Shown here: one piece after another, positions 43,391-51,582 of the stretch | Position numbering within the stretch: the stretch's first letter is position 1 | Layout of the letters: every line of letters begins with the position of its first letter | Source of the DNA: DATAFF01 sp963744915 | GTDB lineage: Bacteria; Pseudomonadota; Alphaproteobacteria; Rhizobiales; Aestuariivirgaceae | DNA: 64,000 bases | NCBI GenBank assembly: GCA_963744915.1 | Contig: CAVUUY010000016.1 | Span: 62,001-126,000, forward strand | Reading direction: 5' to 3' | Notes under the pieces: model-generated | The model's input: the letters and a program-made list of their open reading frames with translations, nothing else | Told to the model about the DNA's origin: nothing | Databases searched by the model: none | Made by a program: the position numbers and the translations under genes

Positions 43391-44116
43391 TCAGAGAAAG
43401 CCGAGACGCCTGAGGTCGGAGAGATCGAGCCCGAAGAATTGCTGACGGATCGCCGGCAGCACCTGGTTGAGGAAGGTCAGGAGCCGGAGCAGCTCGGACT
43501 CGCCCAGGCGGCCCTGCCGGCCCTCGACGACACCGGCGAAGGAGAAGACCGGCTGCTCAACGGCCTCCATCACGTCAGGATCGAGCGCCGGCACGACGAG
43601 CTCGCTTTCCGGCGACAGCCCGGAATAGGCATAGCTCATGCCGTCGCGATCGATCAGCAGGCCGGCCCCCTCATTGCAGACTGTGAACAGATGCACGACC
43701 CCCGAGCGCTCCTTGATGTCGCGCGCCGCCCTGAGCGATGCCGCCGTGCGGTCGGTGATGTAGAGGATGCAGACGAGCATGCCCACGCGGTCCGCCTCGG
43801 CCAGGAAATCGATCTCGATCATGACATCGAAGAAGCGCTGCAGATGCTGGGTCGCCAGGTCGACGACGGTATCGCGTGTCGGCGATCCCAGAATGGTGTC
43901 GAACAACGCCACCTGCCCCGTGGTGCGGAAGAGGTCGACCGTCACGGTGCGCTCGGGATAGAAGTCGATGATGCCGCCAGGCGGCGGTGCGGTGTCGAAG
44001 ACGAGGGGATTGCGGCCGGTCAACAGCAGGAAATCGCCATAGAGGCGCGCCGTCAATGTCTTGCCGCACCGCGTGCGGTCAGAGCACACTATGAATAGCT
44101 TCGGGCTTTCGGCCAT
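43391..44116 (-). CDS. P-loop ATPase, ParA/MinD-like, function unknown
   Basis: Cytoplasmic 241-residue protein with a P-loop near its start: CSDRTRCGKTLTARL, with Gly-Lys-Thr at 18-20. It lacks the extra Lys of the usual deviant Walker A. PLVFDTAPPPGGIIDFYPE follows as a switch-like region, and a VGMLVCILYITDRTAASLRAAR strand-helix suggests the SIMIBI class. No HTH or membrane segment was seen. It lies 100 bp downstream of a second, clearer ParA-like gene in the same direction, so the two may work together. The target and process are unknown. Confidence 0.65.
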   Translation of the reverse strand: MAESPKLFIVCSDRTRCGKTLTARLYGDFLLLTGRNPLVFDTAPPPGGIIDFYPERTVTVDLFRTTGQVALFDTILGSPTRDTVVDLATQHLQRFFDVMIEIDFLAEADRVGMLVCILYITDRTAASLRAARDIKERSGVVHLFTVCNEGAGLLIDRDGMSYAYSGLSPESELVVPALDPDVMEAVEQPVFSFAGVVEGRQGRLGESELLRLLTFLNQVLPAIRQQFFGLDLSDLRRLGFL

Positions 44117-44216
44117 CCTTAAGACGCGGCAGTCCCTCCAACGACCCTATGGCCGTGCTGCTCGGCGTTGCCACAGCCGGTCCGGCAAAGGCCGGATCGG
44201 CAGCATGCTCCCCCTT

Positions 44217-44993
44217 TCAGGCCTTGGCCGCCGCGGCTGGCTGCTGCTGCGACGCCGGAGCGCGACCGCGTTCGCCACGCACCAGTTCCTGAACCGGCTT
44301 CAGCTTCTCGAGCTGGGCGTCGATCTCCGACATCCACTTGCGCACATAGCCCCGCAACACGAAGGAAAAATTGCCGGGCTCGCCATTGGCGGCCTTGTTG
44401 TCGATAAAATCCCGGAATGTCACTGCGGAAAGATCCACCTGCTCATAGGCCATTTCGTTGAGCTTCGGCAGAACGATCTCGGCAGCGCCGGAATTCGAGA
44501 AGTATTTCTTATGGCTCTTCTCGTCCCACTCCAGGAAGTTGGTCTCATTGATGAAATTCTTGGCAATCACATAGTCGGTGCCCTGGATGTATTTGGCGAT
44601 CTCGCCGATTTCCTCGAGCGAGGCGATAGCGGGGCCGACGACATGGAAGAGGCCAAGGGTGAATTTGCCGTTCTTGGCCGCGTCGAGCACCCCGATGCGA
44701 TCGAAGATATCGAGCACCATCGAGAGGTTGCCGGCCTTGAGATCGACCACGCTGACCTTGAGGCTCGCGGTCTCGAGCGTATCGAGCAGCTTCATCTGAT
44801 GAGCGACATTGGACATGTCGATCACTTCGGTGGTTGTCGGATAGAACCGCTTGAGCGTGCCGCGCGGCCACTCGGTATCGTAGCATCGCGCCAGGACATT
44901 CTTGCGCGACAGATAGTCGAGCAGCGTGCGTGCAAGCGTCGTCTTGCCAACGCCGCCCTTGTCAGCGCCGACGAGAATCACTGTTGGCTTCAT
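44217..44993 (-). CDS. ParA/MinD-like ATPase, function unknown
   Basis: Protein of 258 residues with a full deviant Walker A, KGGVGKTT (12-19), as in ParA, MinD and MipZ, and a second conserved strand VSVVDLKAGNLSMVLDIFD where Walker A' or B is expected. The C-terminal part contains VRKWMSEIDAQLEKLKPVQEL, likely helical, and an Ala/Gln-rich tail. No ParB, centromere-like repeat or replication gene is adjacent, which argues against plasmid partitioning. The start ATG 44993 is preferred; ATG 45011 is possible. It is divergent from the Sel1-repeat gene. A role in positioning a cell-surface or division component is only a guess. Confidence 0.75.
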   Translation of the reverse strand: MKPTVILVGADKGGVGKTTLARTLLDYLSRKNVLARCYDTEWPRGTLKRFYPTTTEVIDMSNVAHQMKLLDTLETASLKVSVVDLKAGNLSMVLDIFDRIGVLDAAKNGKFTLGLFHVVGPAIASLEEIGEIAKYIQGTDYVIAKNFINETNFLEWDEKSHKKYFSNSGAAEIVLPKLNEMAYEQVDLSAVTFRDFIDNKAANGEPGNFSFVLRGYVRKWMSEIDAQLEKLKPVQELVRGERGRAPASQQQPAAAAKA

Positions 44994-45251
44994 GAACTTT
45001 TCCCTTGACATGCGTACTACGGCGGCCCCCACCCCGGGAGTTCGCACCCGCCAAGCCATAAGCCCGGCGACAGCCTTACCACAGGGTTGGACGCGAGGCC
45101 ATATCCACACTCTTCTTCGTTACCGGAGCGATGTGAAATCGTGACGCAAACCACATGCAATTGCGGGCGGTCGTCGGCCCGTATCAACTTGACCGTGCCG
45201 GGCATCGGCCGCAAAGTCCTGCCCTCGCAGGAGTTGCAAGGGGCTCATTCC

Positions 45252-46379
45252 ATGATGCGGACTGCCGCATTGGTCACGCTGTTCTCTCTGGTCGCGATGC
45301 CGGCGGGTTTCGCCGGTGCCCCGGCGACAGATTGTGACCATCTGGCGGCAAGCCCGCAGGATCCGGGCCGGCCGTCGGGCATTGCCGGCGTGTCGAGCGA
45401 TGCGATCGACGAGGAAAAGGCGGTGCCAGCCTGCCGGCAGGCGCTGGCGGCGCATCCCGGCGATCCCCGTCTCAGCATGGAGCTTGCCCGCGCGCTCGAA
45501 AAATCGGGCGGCAGCGACAAGGAGATCGCGCAACTTTACAAAGCGGCGCATGACGGCGGCAATCTCGCCGCCACAACCCATCTCGCCGGTCTCTACGAGG
45601 AAGGTCGCGGCGTCGAGGCCGATCCGGCCATGGCCCAGAAGCTCTATCTTCAGGCGGCGCAGGGTGGAATCGGCAGCGCCATGAACAGCCTCGGGATCAT
45701 GGCCCGCGACGGAACGCTCGGCCAGAAGCACATGGCGGAATCTGCGGGCTGGTTCCGCCGGGCAGCGGATGCGGGCGATGTCGATGGCATGTTCAACTAC
45801 GCCATGCTCCTCGCCGAGGGCAGCGGCGTCGGGCGCGATCCCCGGCAGGCGGTGGCGCTGTTTGCCAAGGCGTCGGGGCTTGGCCATCTGCGATCCAAGG
45901 TGTGGCTCGGCGAGATGTATGCCAATGGTGCCGGCGTGGCAGAGGACCATTCCAAGGCGATCGCGCTGTTCGAGGAAGCCGCCGCCGCCAATGATCCGCG
46001 CGGCATCAACGATCTCGCCTTCGCCTATGCCGAAGGGCACGGGGTGCAACGCGATATCGAGCGTGCCGAGGCCATGTTCGAGCGCGCCGGCGGTCTCGGC
46101 GAGAGCAACGCCTACTACCATCTCGCCCGGCTTTACGAAGACGGCAGGACCGGCGCAACCGACAGCGGCAAGGCGGCGGAATATCTCATCAAGGCCCTGA
46201 CCAACGGCAGCCCGAAGGCGGTGCGCGACGTCAATGACCGGCTGCAGGGCTGGCAATCGCAGACGATCGGCGCGCTGCAGCAGATCCTGCAGGACGAGAA
46301 TCTGTTCTCGGGTCCGCTGGACGGCAGCTTCTCGCCCGAGCTTGGCGACGCGCTGCTGCAGATGTCGTCCGAGGAATAG
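45252..46379 (+). CDS. Exported Sel1-repeat (TPR-like) protein
   Basis: Protein of 375 residues with a Sec signal peptide (about 1-22, TLFSLVAMPAGFAG). After a TPR-like segment there are about six Sel1 repeats of about 36 residues (for example ATTHLAGLYEEGRGVEADP and MFNYAMLLAEGSGVGRDP), then a C-terminal segment with LQDENLFSGPLDGSFSP resembling a peptidoglycan-binding-like motif. Sel1 proteins are scaffolds for protein complexes, in bacteria often in envelope or polysaccharide functions. It is divergent from the ParA-like gene and 8 bp upstream of ung. The start at 45252 is chosen for the signal peptide. Confidence 0.82.
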   Translation: MMRTAALVTLFSLVAMPAGFAGAPATDCDHLAASPQDPGRPSGIAGVSSDAIDEEKAVPACRQALAAHPGDPRLSMELARALEKSGGSDKEIAQLYKAAHDGGNLAATTHLAGLYEEGRGVEADPAMAQKLYLQAAQGGIGSAMNSLGIMARDGTLGQKHMAESAGWFRRAADAGDVDGMFNYAMLLAEGSGVGRDPRQAVALFAKASGLGHLRSKVWLGEMYANGAGVAEDHSKAIALFEEAAAANDPRGINDLAFAYAEGHGVQRDIERAEAMFERAGGLGESNAYYHLARLYEDGRTGATDSGKAAEYLIKALTNGSPKAVRDVNDRLQGWQSQTIGALQQILQDENLFSGPLDGSFSPELGDALLQMSSEE

Positions 46380-46387
46380 CCGCCGCG

Positions 46388-47125
46388 ATGGCGGATCCGG
46401 CGACCTATCGCGAGGCGGTCGGCGACTTCAGCGCCAGGCCCGGGCATGGCTGGGCCGGCCTCCCCTTCTTTGCCGGCACGGCCCAGGCGCTGGCCGAGCG
46501 CCTGGACGAGAAACGCCAGGCGGGCGCCGTCATCTGTCCACCGCCCGAGCAGGTGTTCGCCGCCTTGCGCGCGACGCCGCTGGCCGACGTCAGGGCCGTC
46601 ATTCTCGGGCAGGATCCCTACCCGACGCCTGGCGACGCCCATGGCTTCGCCTTTTCCGTCCCAAGCTGCCGCCCCATACCAAGATCATTGAAATTTATCT
46701 TTGATGCCTATTCCGCTGATCTTGGCCTGCCCCGTCCCGCCAATGGCGATCTCACCGGATGGGCGCGGCGCGGCGTGCTGCTGCTGAACTGCATCTTCAC
46801 GGTCGAGAGCGGCAGCAGCAATGCGCACCGTCATCTCGGCTGGGAGACGCTCGCCCGCGAGGTGATCGAGCGGATCAATGCGCGGCGCGAGGGCGTGCTG
46901 TTCCTTCTCTGGGGGCGCAATGCCGAGACGCTCGGCCGCAGCATCGACCGCGGCCGCCATGTGGTGGTGGTGACACCCCATCCCTCCCCTCTCGCCCGCG
47001 GCAAGACACCGAAGGGCGCGCCCCATCCATTCGTTTCCGCCCGCCCCTTCGCCACCGCCAATTCGGCGCTGCAAAGCCGGGGCCTGCCGGCGATCGATTG
47101 GGAACTCAGGGAGAGCAGCGCGTAG
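46388..47125 (+). CDS. ung: Uracil-DNA glycosylase, family 1
   Basis: DNA repair enzyme of 245 residues that removes uracil from DNA. It has the water-activating motif GQDPYPTPGDAHGFAFS (about 74-90), LLLNCIFTVESG, FLLWGRNAE and the C-terminal leucine-loop motif HPSPLA. Length and motif order are normal. It probably shares the transcript with the Sel1 gene, 8 bp upstream. Its stop abuts the stop of the convergent secreted-protein gene without a gap. Confidence 0.95.
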   Translation: MADPATYREAVGDFSARPGHGWAGLPFFAGTAQALAERLDEKRQAGAVICPPPEQVFAALRATPLADVRAVILGQDPYPTPGDAHGFAFSVPSCRPIPRSLKFIFDAYSADLGLPRPANGDLTGWARRGVLLLNCIFTVESGSSNAHRHLGWETLAREVIERINARREGVLFLLWGRNAETLGRSIDRGRHVVVVTPHPSPLARGKTPKGAPHPFVSARPFATANSALQSRGLPAIDWELRESSA

Positions 47126-47809
47126 CTATTGCCCGGAATCCGCCGCGGGGGCCGCGACCGGCACTGCCGGCTTGAGCTTGCGGGTGATCCGCTGGGCAGG
47201 GGTCTGCTGCACCGGCTTGCGGGTCGCGGCGGGGGTGGCGGGCGGCTCGGTCTGCTCGGTCTGCGCGACCGCCGGCTCCGCCGGCACCGGCGACACCGAG
47301 ATGGCATAGAGCTTCCAGTCGGTGCCGGCCAGCTGATAGGCGAGATCGAATTTGACCTGCAGCGGCTGGGTGGGGAAATAGCCGACGAGGCGGAGCAGAC
47401 CGCGATTGTCGATCTGCGGCGGCTGCGTCGGCTTCGGGGCGACGAAGATGATCGGCATGAGGTCGATCCGCTGCCGGCGCAGGTTGCCGAACAGCCCGGC
47501 GAGATCGGCCGCCGAATTGGCACCTTGGAACGCGCTCGAACCGAGATCGCGAAAGACCGTGTAATTGCCGGTGTCGTTGGCCTGGTTCAGCGCGATCAAT
47601 GTCGAGCGGATCAACATGTCGAGCCGAAATGGATCAGGCAGGCTCAAGCCGTGCGACGCGGCCGGCGCGATCATCACCGGCGGTGCTGCGACCATGGCGG
47701 CCGGCGCAACGACATCGACCGGCGGGCTTTGCTGCGCCGAAGCGACGCCGAGCACGAGCCCGGCGCCAAGTTGCAGCACGAACAGCACCGATAGCCAAGC
47801 CTTGCTCAT
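47126..47809 (-). CDS. Secreted protein following the trimeric autotransporter
   Basis: Exported 227-residue protein that I do not recognise. It has a signal peptide (1-25, FVLQLGAGLVLGVASAQ), a Pro/Val/Ala-rich linker, a folded central part (about 55-165) with LIRSTLIALNQANDTGNYTVFRDLGSSAFQ (two parts) and VKFDLAYQLAGTDWKLYAIS, an NTF2-like or SnoaL-like pattern, and a Pro/Thr-rich basic tail ending in RKLKPAVPVAAP. It begins 21 bp after the adhesin stop, so it is probably co-transcribed. A periplasmic or cell-wall accessory role for the adhesin is an inference. Confidence 0.7.
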   Translation of the reverse strand: MSKAWLSVLFVLQLGAGLVLGVASAQQSPPVDVVAPAAMVAAPPVMIAPAASHGLSLPDPFRLDMLIRSTLIALNQANDTGNYTVFRDLGSSAFQGANSAADLAGLFGNLRRQRIDLMPIIFVAPKPTQPPQIDNRGLLRLVGYFPTQPLQVKFDLAYQLAGTDWKLYAISVSPVPAEPAVAQTEQTEPPATPAATRKPVQQTPAQRITRKLKPAVPVAAPAADSGQ

Positions 47810-47830
47810 GTTCGACTCCCGACCACGCAC

Positions 47831-50800
47831 TTACCACGACATCTGCAAGCCGACCCGGCCTCCGAGATTTTTTTCCTGCACACCGTAACCAATGCCGCCG
47901 CTGATGCTCACCCGATCGCCCTCGACGAGGACGTCATGGGCCAGCACCCCGGCAGCGCTCAGCCCCACCGCATGGCTCTGCTCGAAGGTTCCCCAATTGA
48001 GCTTGAGGCCGAATATCTCATTTCCCATGAGATCGGGATCCTCGACCGCCATCGCCATGGCGACGCCCTCCGACAGCTTGCGCCCCTGCTTGTCGAGCCG
48101 CTGGTCGAGATGCGCCAGGCTGTTGAAGATGAAACCCTGATCGCTGGCGAGATTGCCGGCGCTGTCGGTCGTGACCACCTCGAGCGCACCCGACTGGGCG
48201 GCCCGGCTCGACGCCGAGGTCACCCCCGCCATGGTGTAATTGCTGGCGGCCGTGCCGAAGGCCATCTGGTTGTCGCGGCTGGTTGCGGCATTGGCGCCGA
48301 TCGCCGTCGAATTGAAGAAATTGGCACTGGCCTGCTGGCCGAGCGCGGTAGCACTGCTGCCGCCCGCCGTGGCGGCGTTGCCCAGCGCCGTGGCATTGGC
48401 GCCTTCCGCCTTGCTGTCGGCGCCAAGCGCGGTCGCATTGTTGCCGGCGGCCGACGACGCAGCACCGAGCGCCGTTCCCTTGGCGCCCGCCGCCTTGCTG
48501 TCGGTGCCGAGCGACATGGCATTCGCGCCGGTCGCCGCCGCCCTGGCGCCGATGGCGACCCTGGCTCCGTCGTCGCCGGTCGCTGTGGCGTTGAGGCCGA
48601 TTGCGATATTGGCGCTGTTCGCACCGCTGGCATCGGCGCTGGCGCCGCTGGCGAGGTTCGAGCTTGCCGCGCCAAACGCCCTGGCAGCCTTGCCGGTCGC
48701 GACATTGGTGCTGCCGGCGCCGCTGGCATCGGCGCTGTCGCCGCTGGCCAGGTTCGAGCTGCCATCGCCGGAGGCATTGGCCAAGCTGCCATTGGCAGTA
48801 TTGAAACTGCTGATGCCATGGGCATCGGCGCTGTCGCCGCTGGCCAGGTTCGAGCTGCCATCGCCGGAGGCATTGGCAAAGCTGCCATTGGCAGTGTTGA
48901 AGCTGCCGACGCCGTGGGCATCGGCGCTGTCGCCGCTGGCCAGGTTCGAGCTCGTATCGCCGCTGGCATCGGCATTGTTGCCGAAGGCACCGTTGAAGCT
49001 CTGGAAGCCACCCGCCCTCGCCGCCGCACCCGCTGCGACATTGCCGCTCTCATTGCCGCTCGCATCGGCGCTGTCGCCGCTGGCCAGGTTCGAGCTCGTA
49101 TCGCCGGAGGCATTGGCAAAGCTGCCATTGGCAGTGTTGAAACTGTTGATGCCGTGGGCATCGGCGCTGTCGCCGCTGGCCAGGTTCGAGCTCGTATCGC
49201 CGCTGGCATCGGCATTGTTGCCGAAGGCACCGTTGAAGCTCTGGAAGCCACCCGCCCTCGCCGCCGCACCCGCTGCGACATTGCCGCTCTCGTTGCCGCT
49301 CGCATCGGCGCTGTCGCCGCTGGCCAGGTTCGAGCTGCCATCGCCGGAGGCATTGGCAAAGCTGCCATTGGCAGTGTTGAAACTGCTGATGCCGTGGGCA
49401 TCGGCGCTGTCGCCGCTTGCCAGGTTCGAGCTCGTATCGCCGCTGGCATTGGCGTTGTTGCCGAAAGCGCTGTTGAAACTCTGAACGCCACCCGCCTTCG
49501 CCGCCGCACCCGCCGCGACATTGCGGCTCTCGCTGCCACTCGCATCGGCGCTGTCGCCACTGGCGAGGTTGGAGCTGCTGTGGCCGGAAGCTTTCGCCAA
49601 GTTACCGGCGGCGACGTTGAAGCTGCCATTACCGCTGGCATTGGCCAAGCTGCCATTGGCCGCGTTGGAACTGCCATTGCCGCTGGCATTGGAACTGTCG
49701 CCGCTCGACAGGTTGGAACTCCCGTCGCCACTGGCATTGGCCAAATACCCATTGGCGGTGTTGAAACTGCCATTGCCGCTGGCATTGGATCCGCCGCCAC
49801 TCGCGAGATTCGAACTCTGGTCGCCGCTGGCATCGGCGCTGTCGCCGCTAGCGAGGTTGGAGCTGTTGTTACCAGAGGCTTTCGCCGCCGCTCCCGCCGC
49901 GACATTGCGGCTGCCGGGACCACTCGCATCGGCGCTGTCGCCGCTGGCCAGGTTAGAGCTGTTGTTGCCGGAGGCATTGGCCAAGCTGCCATTGGCAGTG
50001 TTGAAGCTGCCATCGCCATGGGCGTCAGAGCCGTTGCCGGTCGCCGTGTTGGCGGAGGGATTCGCTTGGTTGCCGCCACTGGCGTTGGCACCATCGCCAT
50101 AGGCCGCGTTGTGACCGAAATCGCCATGGGCGTCAGAGCTGAAGCCAGTCGCCGTGTTGAAGCTCCGGAAGCCGGACGCCTTGGCATCCGCGCCCGCCGC
50201 GACATTGCGGCTGTCGTTACCACTCGCATCGGCGCTGTCGCCGCTAGCCAGGTTAGAACTCGATTCGCCGCTGGCATTGGCGCTATTGCCGAAGGCACCG
50301 TTGAAGCTTCGGAGACCACTCGCCTTGGCCGCCGTGCCGGCCGCGACATTGCCGCTCTCATTGCCGCTCGCATCGGCGCTGTCGCCGCTGGCAAGGTTCG
50401 AGCTGTTGTTGCCGCTGGCATTGGCCAAGATGCCATTGGCAGTGTTGAAGCTGTCGTTACCACTCGCATCGGCGCTGTCGCCGCTGGCCAGGTTAGAGCT
50501 GTTGTTGCCAGAGGCTTTCGCCAAGTAACCGGTGGCGGCGTTGAAGCTGTCGTTACCACTCGCATCGGCGCTGTCGCCGCTGGCCAAATTGGAACTTCTG
50601 TCACCGCGGGCATTGGAGCCGTTCCCGATCGCAGTGTTGAAGCTCTGGGTGCCAGACGCCCTAGCCGCCGCGCCGGCCGCCATATTGCCGCTATCGCTAC
50701 CACTCGCGTTGGCGCTGTCGCCACTGGCGAGGTTGGAGCTGTTGTTGCCGCTGGCATTGGCCAACCTGCCATTGGCGATGTTGAAACTGTTATCGCCGCT

Positions 50801-51442
50801 GGCATTGGAGCTGTCGCCGCTGGCGAGGTTGGAGCTGTTGTTGCCGAAGGCTTTCGCCGAGTAACCGGTGGCGGCGTTGCGGCTCACGTTACCAATCGCA
50901 TTGGCGCTGTTGCCGCTGGCGAGGTTGGAACTGTTGTTGCCGGAGGCATTGGCCGACCTGCCATTGGCGGTGTTGAAACTGTTATTTCCGCTGGCATTGG
51001 CATCCACGCCGAAGGCCGAATTCCGAGCAGCAGTGCCGCTCGCATCGGAACGGACGCCCGAGGCTGAGTTGCCGGAATTGGCGCCGCTCGCATTGGAACC
51101 GAAGCCAAAGGCTGAGTTGGTAGCGTTGGCGCCGCTCGCATTCGAAATACCGCCTGTGGCAGTGTTGAGACTGTTATCCCCACTGGCATTTGCGTCGGAT
51201 CCGAGCGCAGTGTTGCTGGTAAAGAGGCTGGTTCCAGACGCATTCGCATTTTGACCGCAAGCAAGATTCCGGCTGGAGCCCGTCGCGGTGGCCCCCGCTC
51301 CGGTAAAGGGCGCATTCCCATCCGCGCTTCCGACGCAGACGAACTGCGCCTCGGCCGGGGTGAGCCAGAGGCTCGATCCAGCAAGGCATTGGCTGGTGGT
51401 CAGCAACAGACGTGCTGCGACAGAGGCGGACAACGCGCGCAT
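47831..51442 (-). CDS. Trimeric autotransporter adhesin (YadA-like)
   Basis: Surface adhesin of 1203 residues, type Vc secretion. It has a signal peptide (about 1-32, ending PAEA), a short unique N-terminus, then a head made of about 55 units of 16 residues with pattern (D/N)ASGxxSxNxAxGxxA (about 85-960). Four canonical 14-residue YadA head units (ATALG type) follow, then a neck and short stalk (about 1090-1135, LAHLDQRLDKQGRKLSEG) and a YadA-type C-terminal anchor ending GLQMSW. Mature trimers would expose a long beta-roll. A GGGGGAG site precedes ATG 51442. Close repeat copies suggest length variation. The binding target is unknown. Confidence 0.92.
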   Translation of the reverse strand: MRALSASVAARLLLTTSQCLAGSSLWLTPAEAQFVCVGSADGNAPFTGAGATATGSSRNLACGQNANASGTSLFTSNTALGSDANASGDNSLNTATGGISNASGANATNSAFGFGSNASGANSGNSASGVRSDASGTAARNSAFGVDANASGNNSFNTANGRSANASGNNSSNLASGNSANAIGNVSRNAATGYSAKAFGNNSSNLASGDSSNASGDNSFNIANGRLANASGNNSSNLASGDSANASGSDSGNMAAGAAARASGTQSFNTAIGNGSNARGDRSSNLASGDSADASGNDSFNAATGYLAKASGNNSSNLASGDSADASGNDSFNTANGILANASGNNSSNLASGDSADASGNESGNVAAGTAAKASGLRSFNGAFGNSANASGESSSNLASGDSADASGNDSRNVAAGADAKASGFRSFNTATGFSSDAHGDFGHNAAYGDGANASGGNQANPSANTATGNGSDAHGDGSFNTANGSLANASGNNSSNLASGDSADASGPGSRNVAAGAAAKASGNNSSNLASGDSADASGDQSSNLASGGGSNASGNGSFNTANGYLANASGDGSSNLSSGDSSNASGNGSSNAANGSLANASGNGSFNVAAGNLAKASGHSSSNLASGDSADASGSESRNVAAGAAAKAGGVQSFNSAFGNNANASGDTSSNLASGDSADAHGISSFNTANGSFANASGDGSSNLASGDSADASGNESGNVAAGAAARAGGFQSFNGAFGNNADASGDTSSNLASGDSADAHGINSFNTANGSFANASGDTSSNLASGDSADASGNESGNVAAGAAARAGGFQSFNGAFGNNADASGDTSSNLASGDSADAHGVGSFNTANGSFANASGDGSSNLASGDSADAHGISSFNTANGSLANASGDGSSNLASGDSADASGAGSTNVATGKAARAFGAASSNLASGASADASGANSANIAIGLNATATGDDGARVAIGARAAATGANAMSLGTDSKAAGAKGTALGAASSAAGNNATALGADSKAEGANATALGNAATAGGSSATALGQQASANFFNSTAIGANAATSRDNQMAFGTAASNYTMAGVTSASSRAAQSGALEVVTTDSAGNLASDQGFIFNSLAHLDQRLDKQGRKLSEGVAMAMAVEDPDLMGNEIFGLKLNWGTFEQSHAVGLSAAGVLAHDVLVEGDRVSISGGIGYGVQEKNLGGRVGLQMSW
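48525..51190. repeat. 48-bp tandem repeat array with 240-bp higher-order blocks
   Basis: About 55 units of 48 bp encoding 16 residues each in the adhesin. Blocks of five units (240 bp) are repeated almost identically, for example 48961-49080 matches 49201-49320 with one difference, and a similar block follows at 49441. This indicates recent duplication within the array, more in the 3' (C-terminal) part than in the 5' part. Confidence 0.9.
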
Positions 51443-51484
51443 TTACTCACTCCCCCGGTGTACTCACGCGCCGACTACAATTAC

Positions 51485-51513
51485 AGATAAGTTACAATAA
51501 TGGAAGATGTCAA
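51485..51513 (-). promoter_or_regulatory. Candidate sigma-70 promoter of the adhesin gene
   Basis: On the minus strand TTGACA (51513-51508), 17 bp, TTATCT (51490-51485), in an AT-rich pocket of otherwise GC-rich DNA, about 43 bp before the adhesin ATG. The -35 is perfect and the spacing ideal; the -10 is weak. Confidence 0.4.
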
Positions 51514-51582
51514 ATCTTTCCGTCCACAGCTTCTGGCTGCGTGATGCAAACCGGCCACAGAGGCAGGGGGCGCCCACGCCCA

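Noticed and set aside
43391..44993. Plasmid or phage partition locus
   Set aside because: ParA-like ATPases are present, but no ParB, parS-like repeats, replication or integration genes, and the flanks are chromosomal housekeeping genes.
47936..51067. 1043-codon open frame on the plus strand opposite the adhesin
   Set aside because: It mirrors the 48-bp repeat on the other strand, lacks a ribosome-binding site and any domain, and ends inside the adhesin gene. The minus-strand frame has signal peptide, YadA anchor and correct length.
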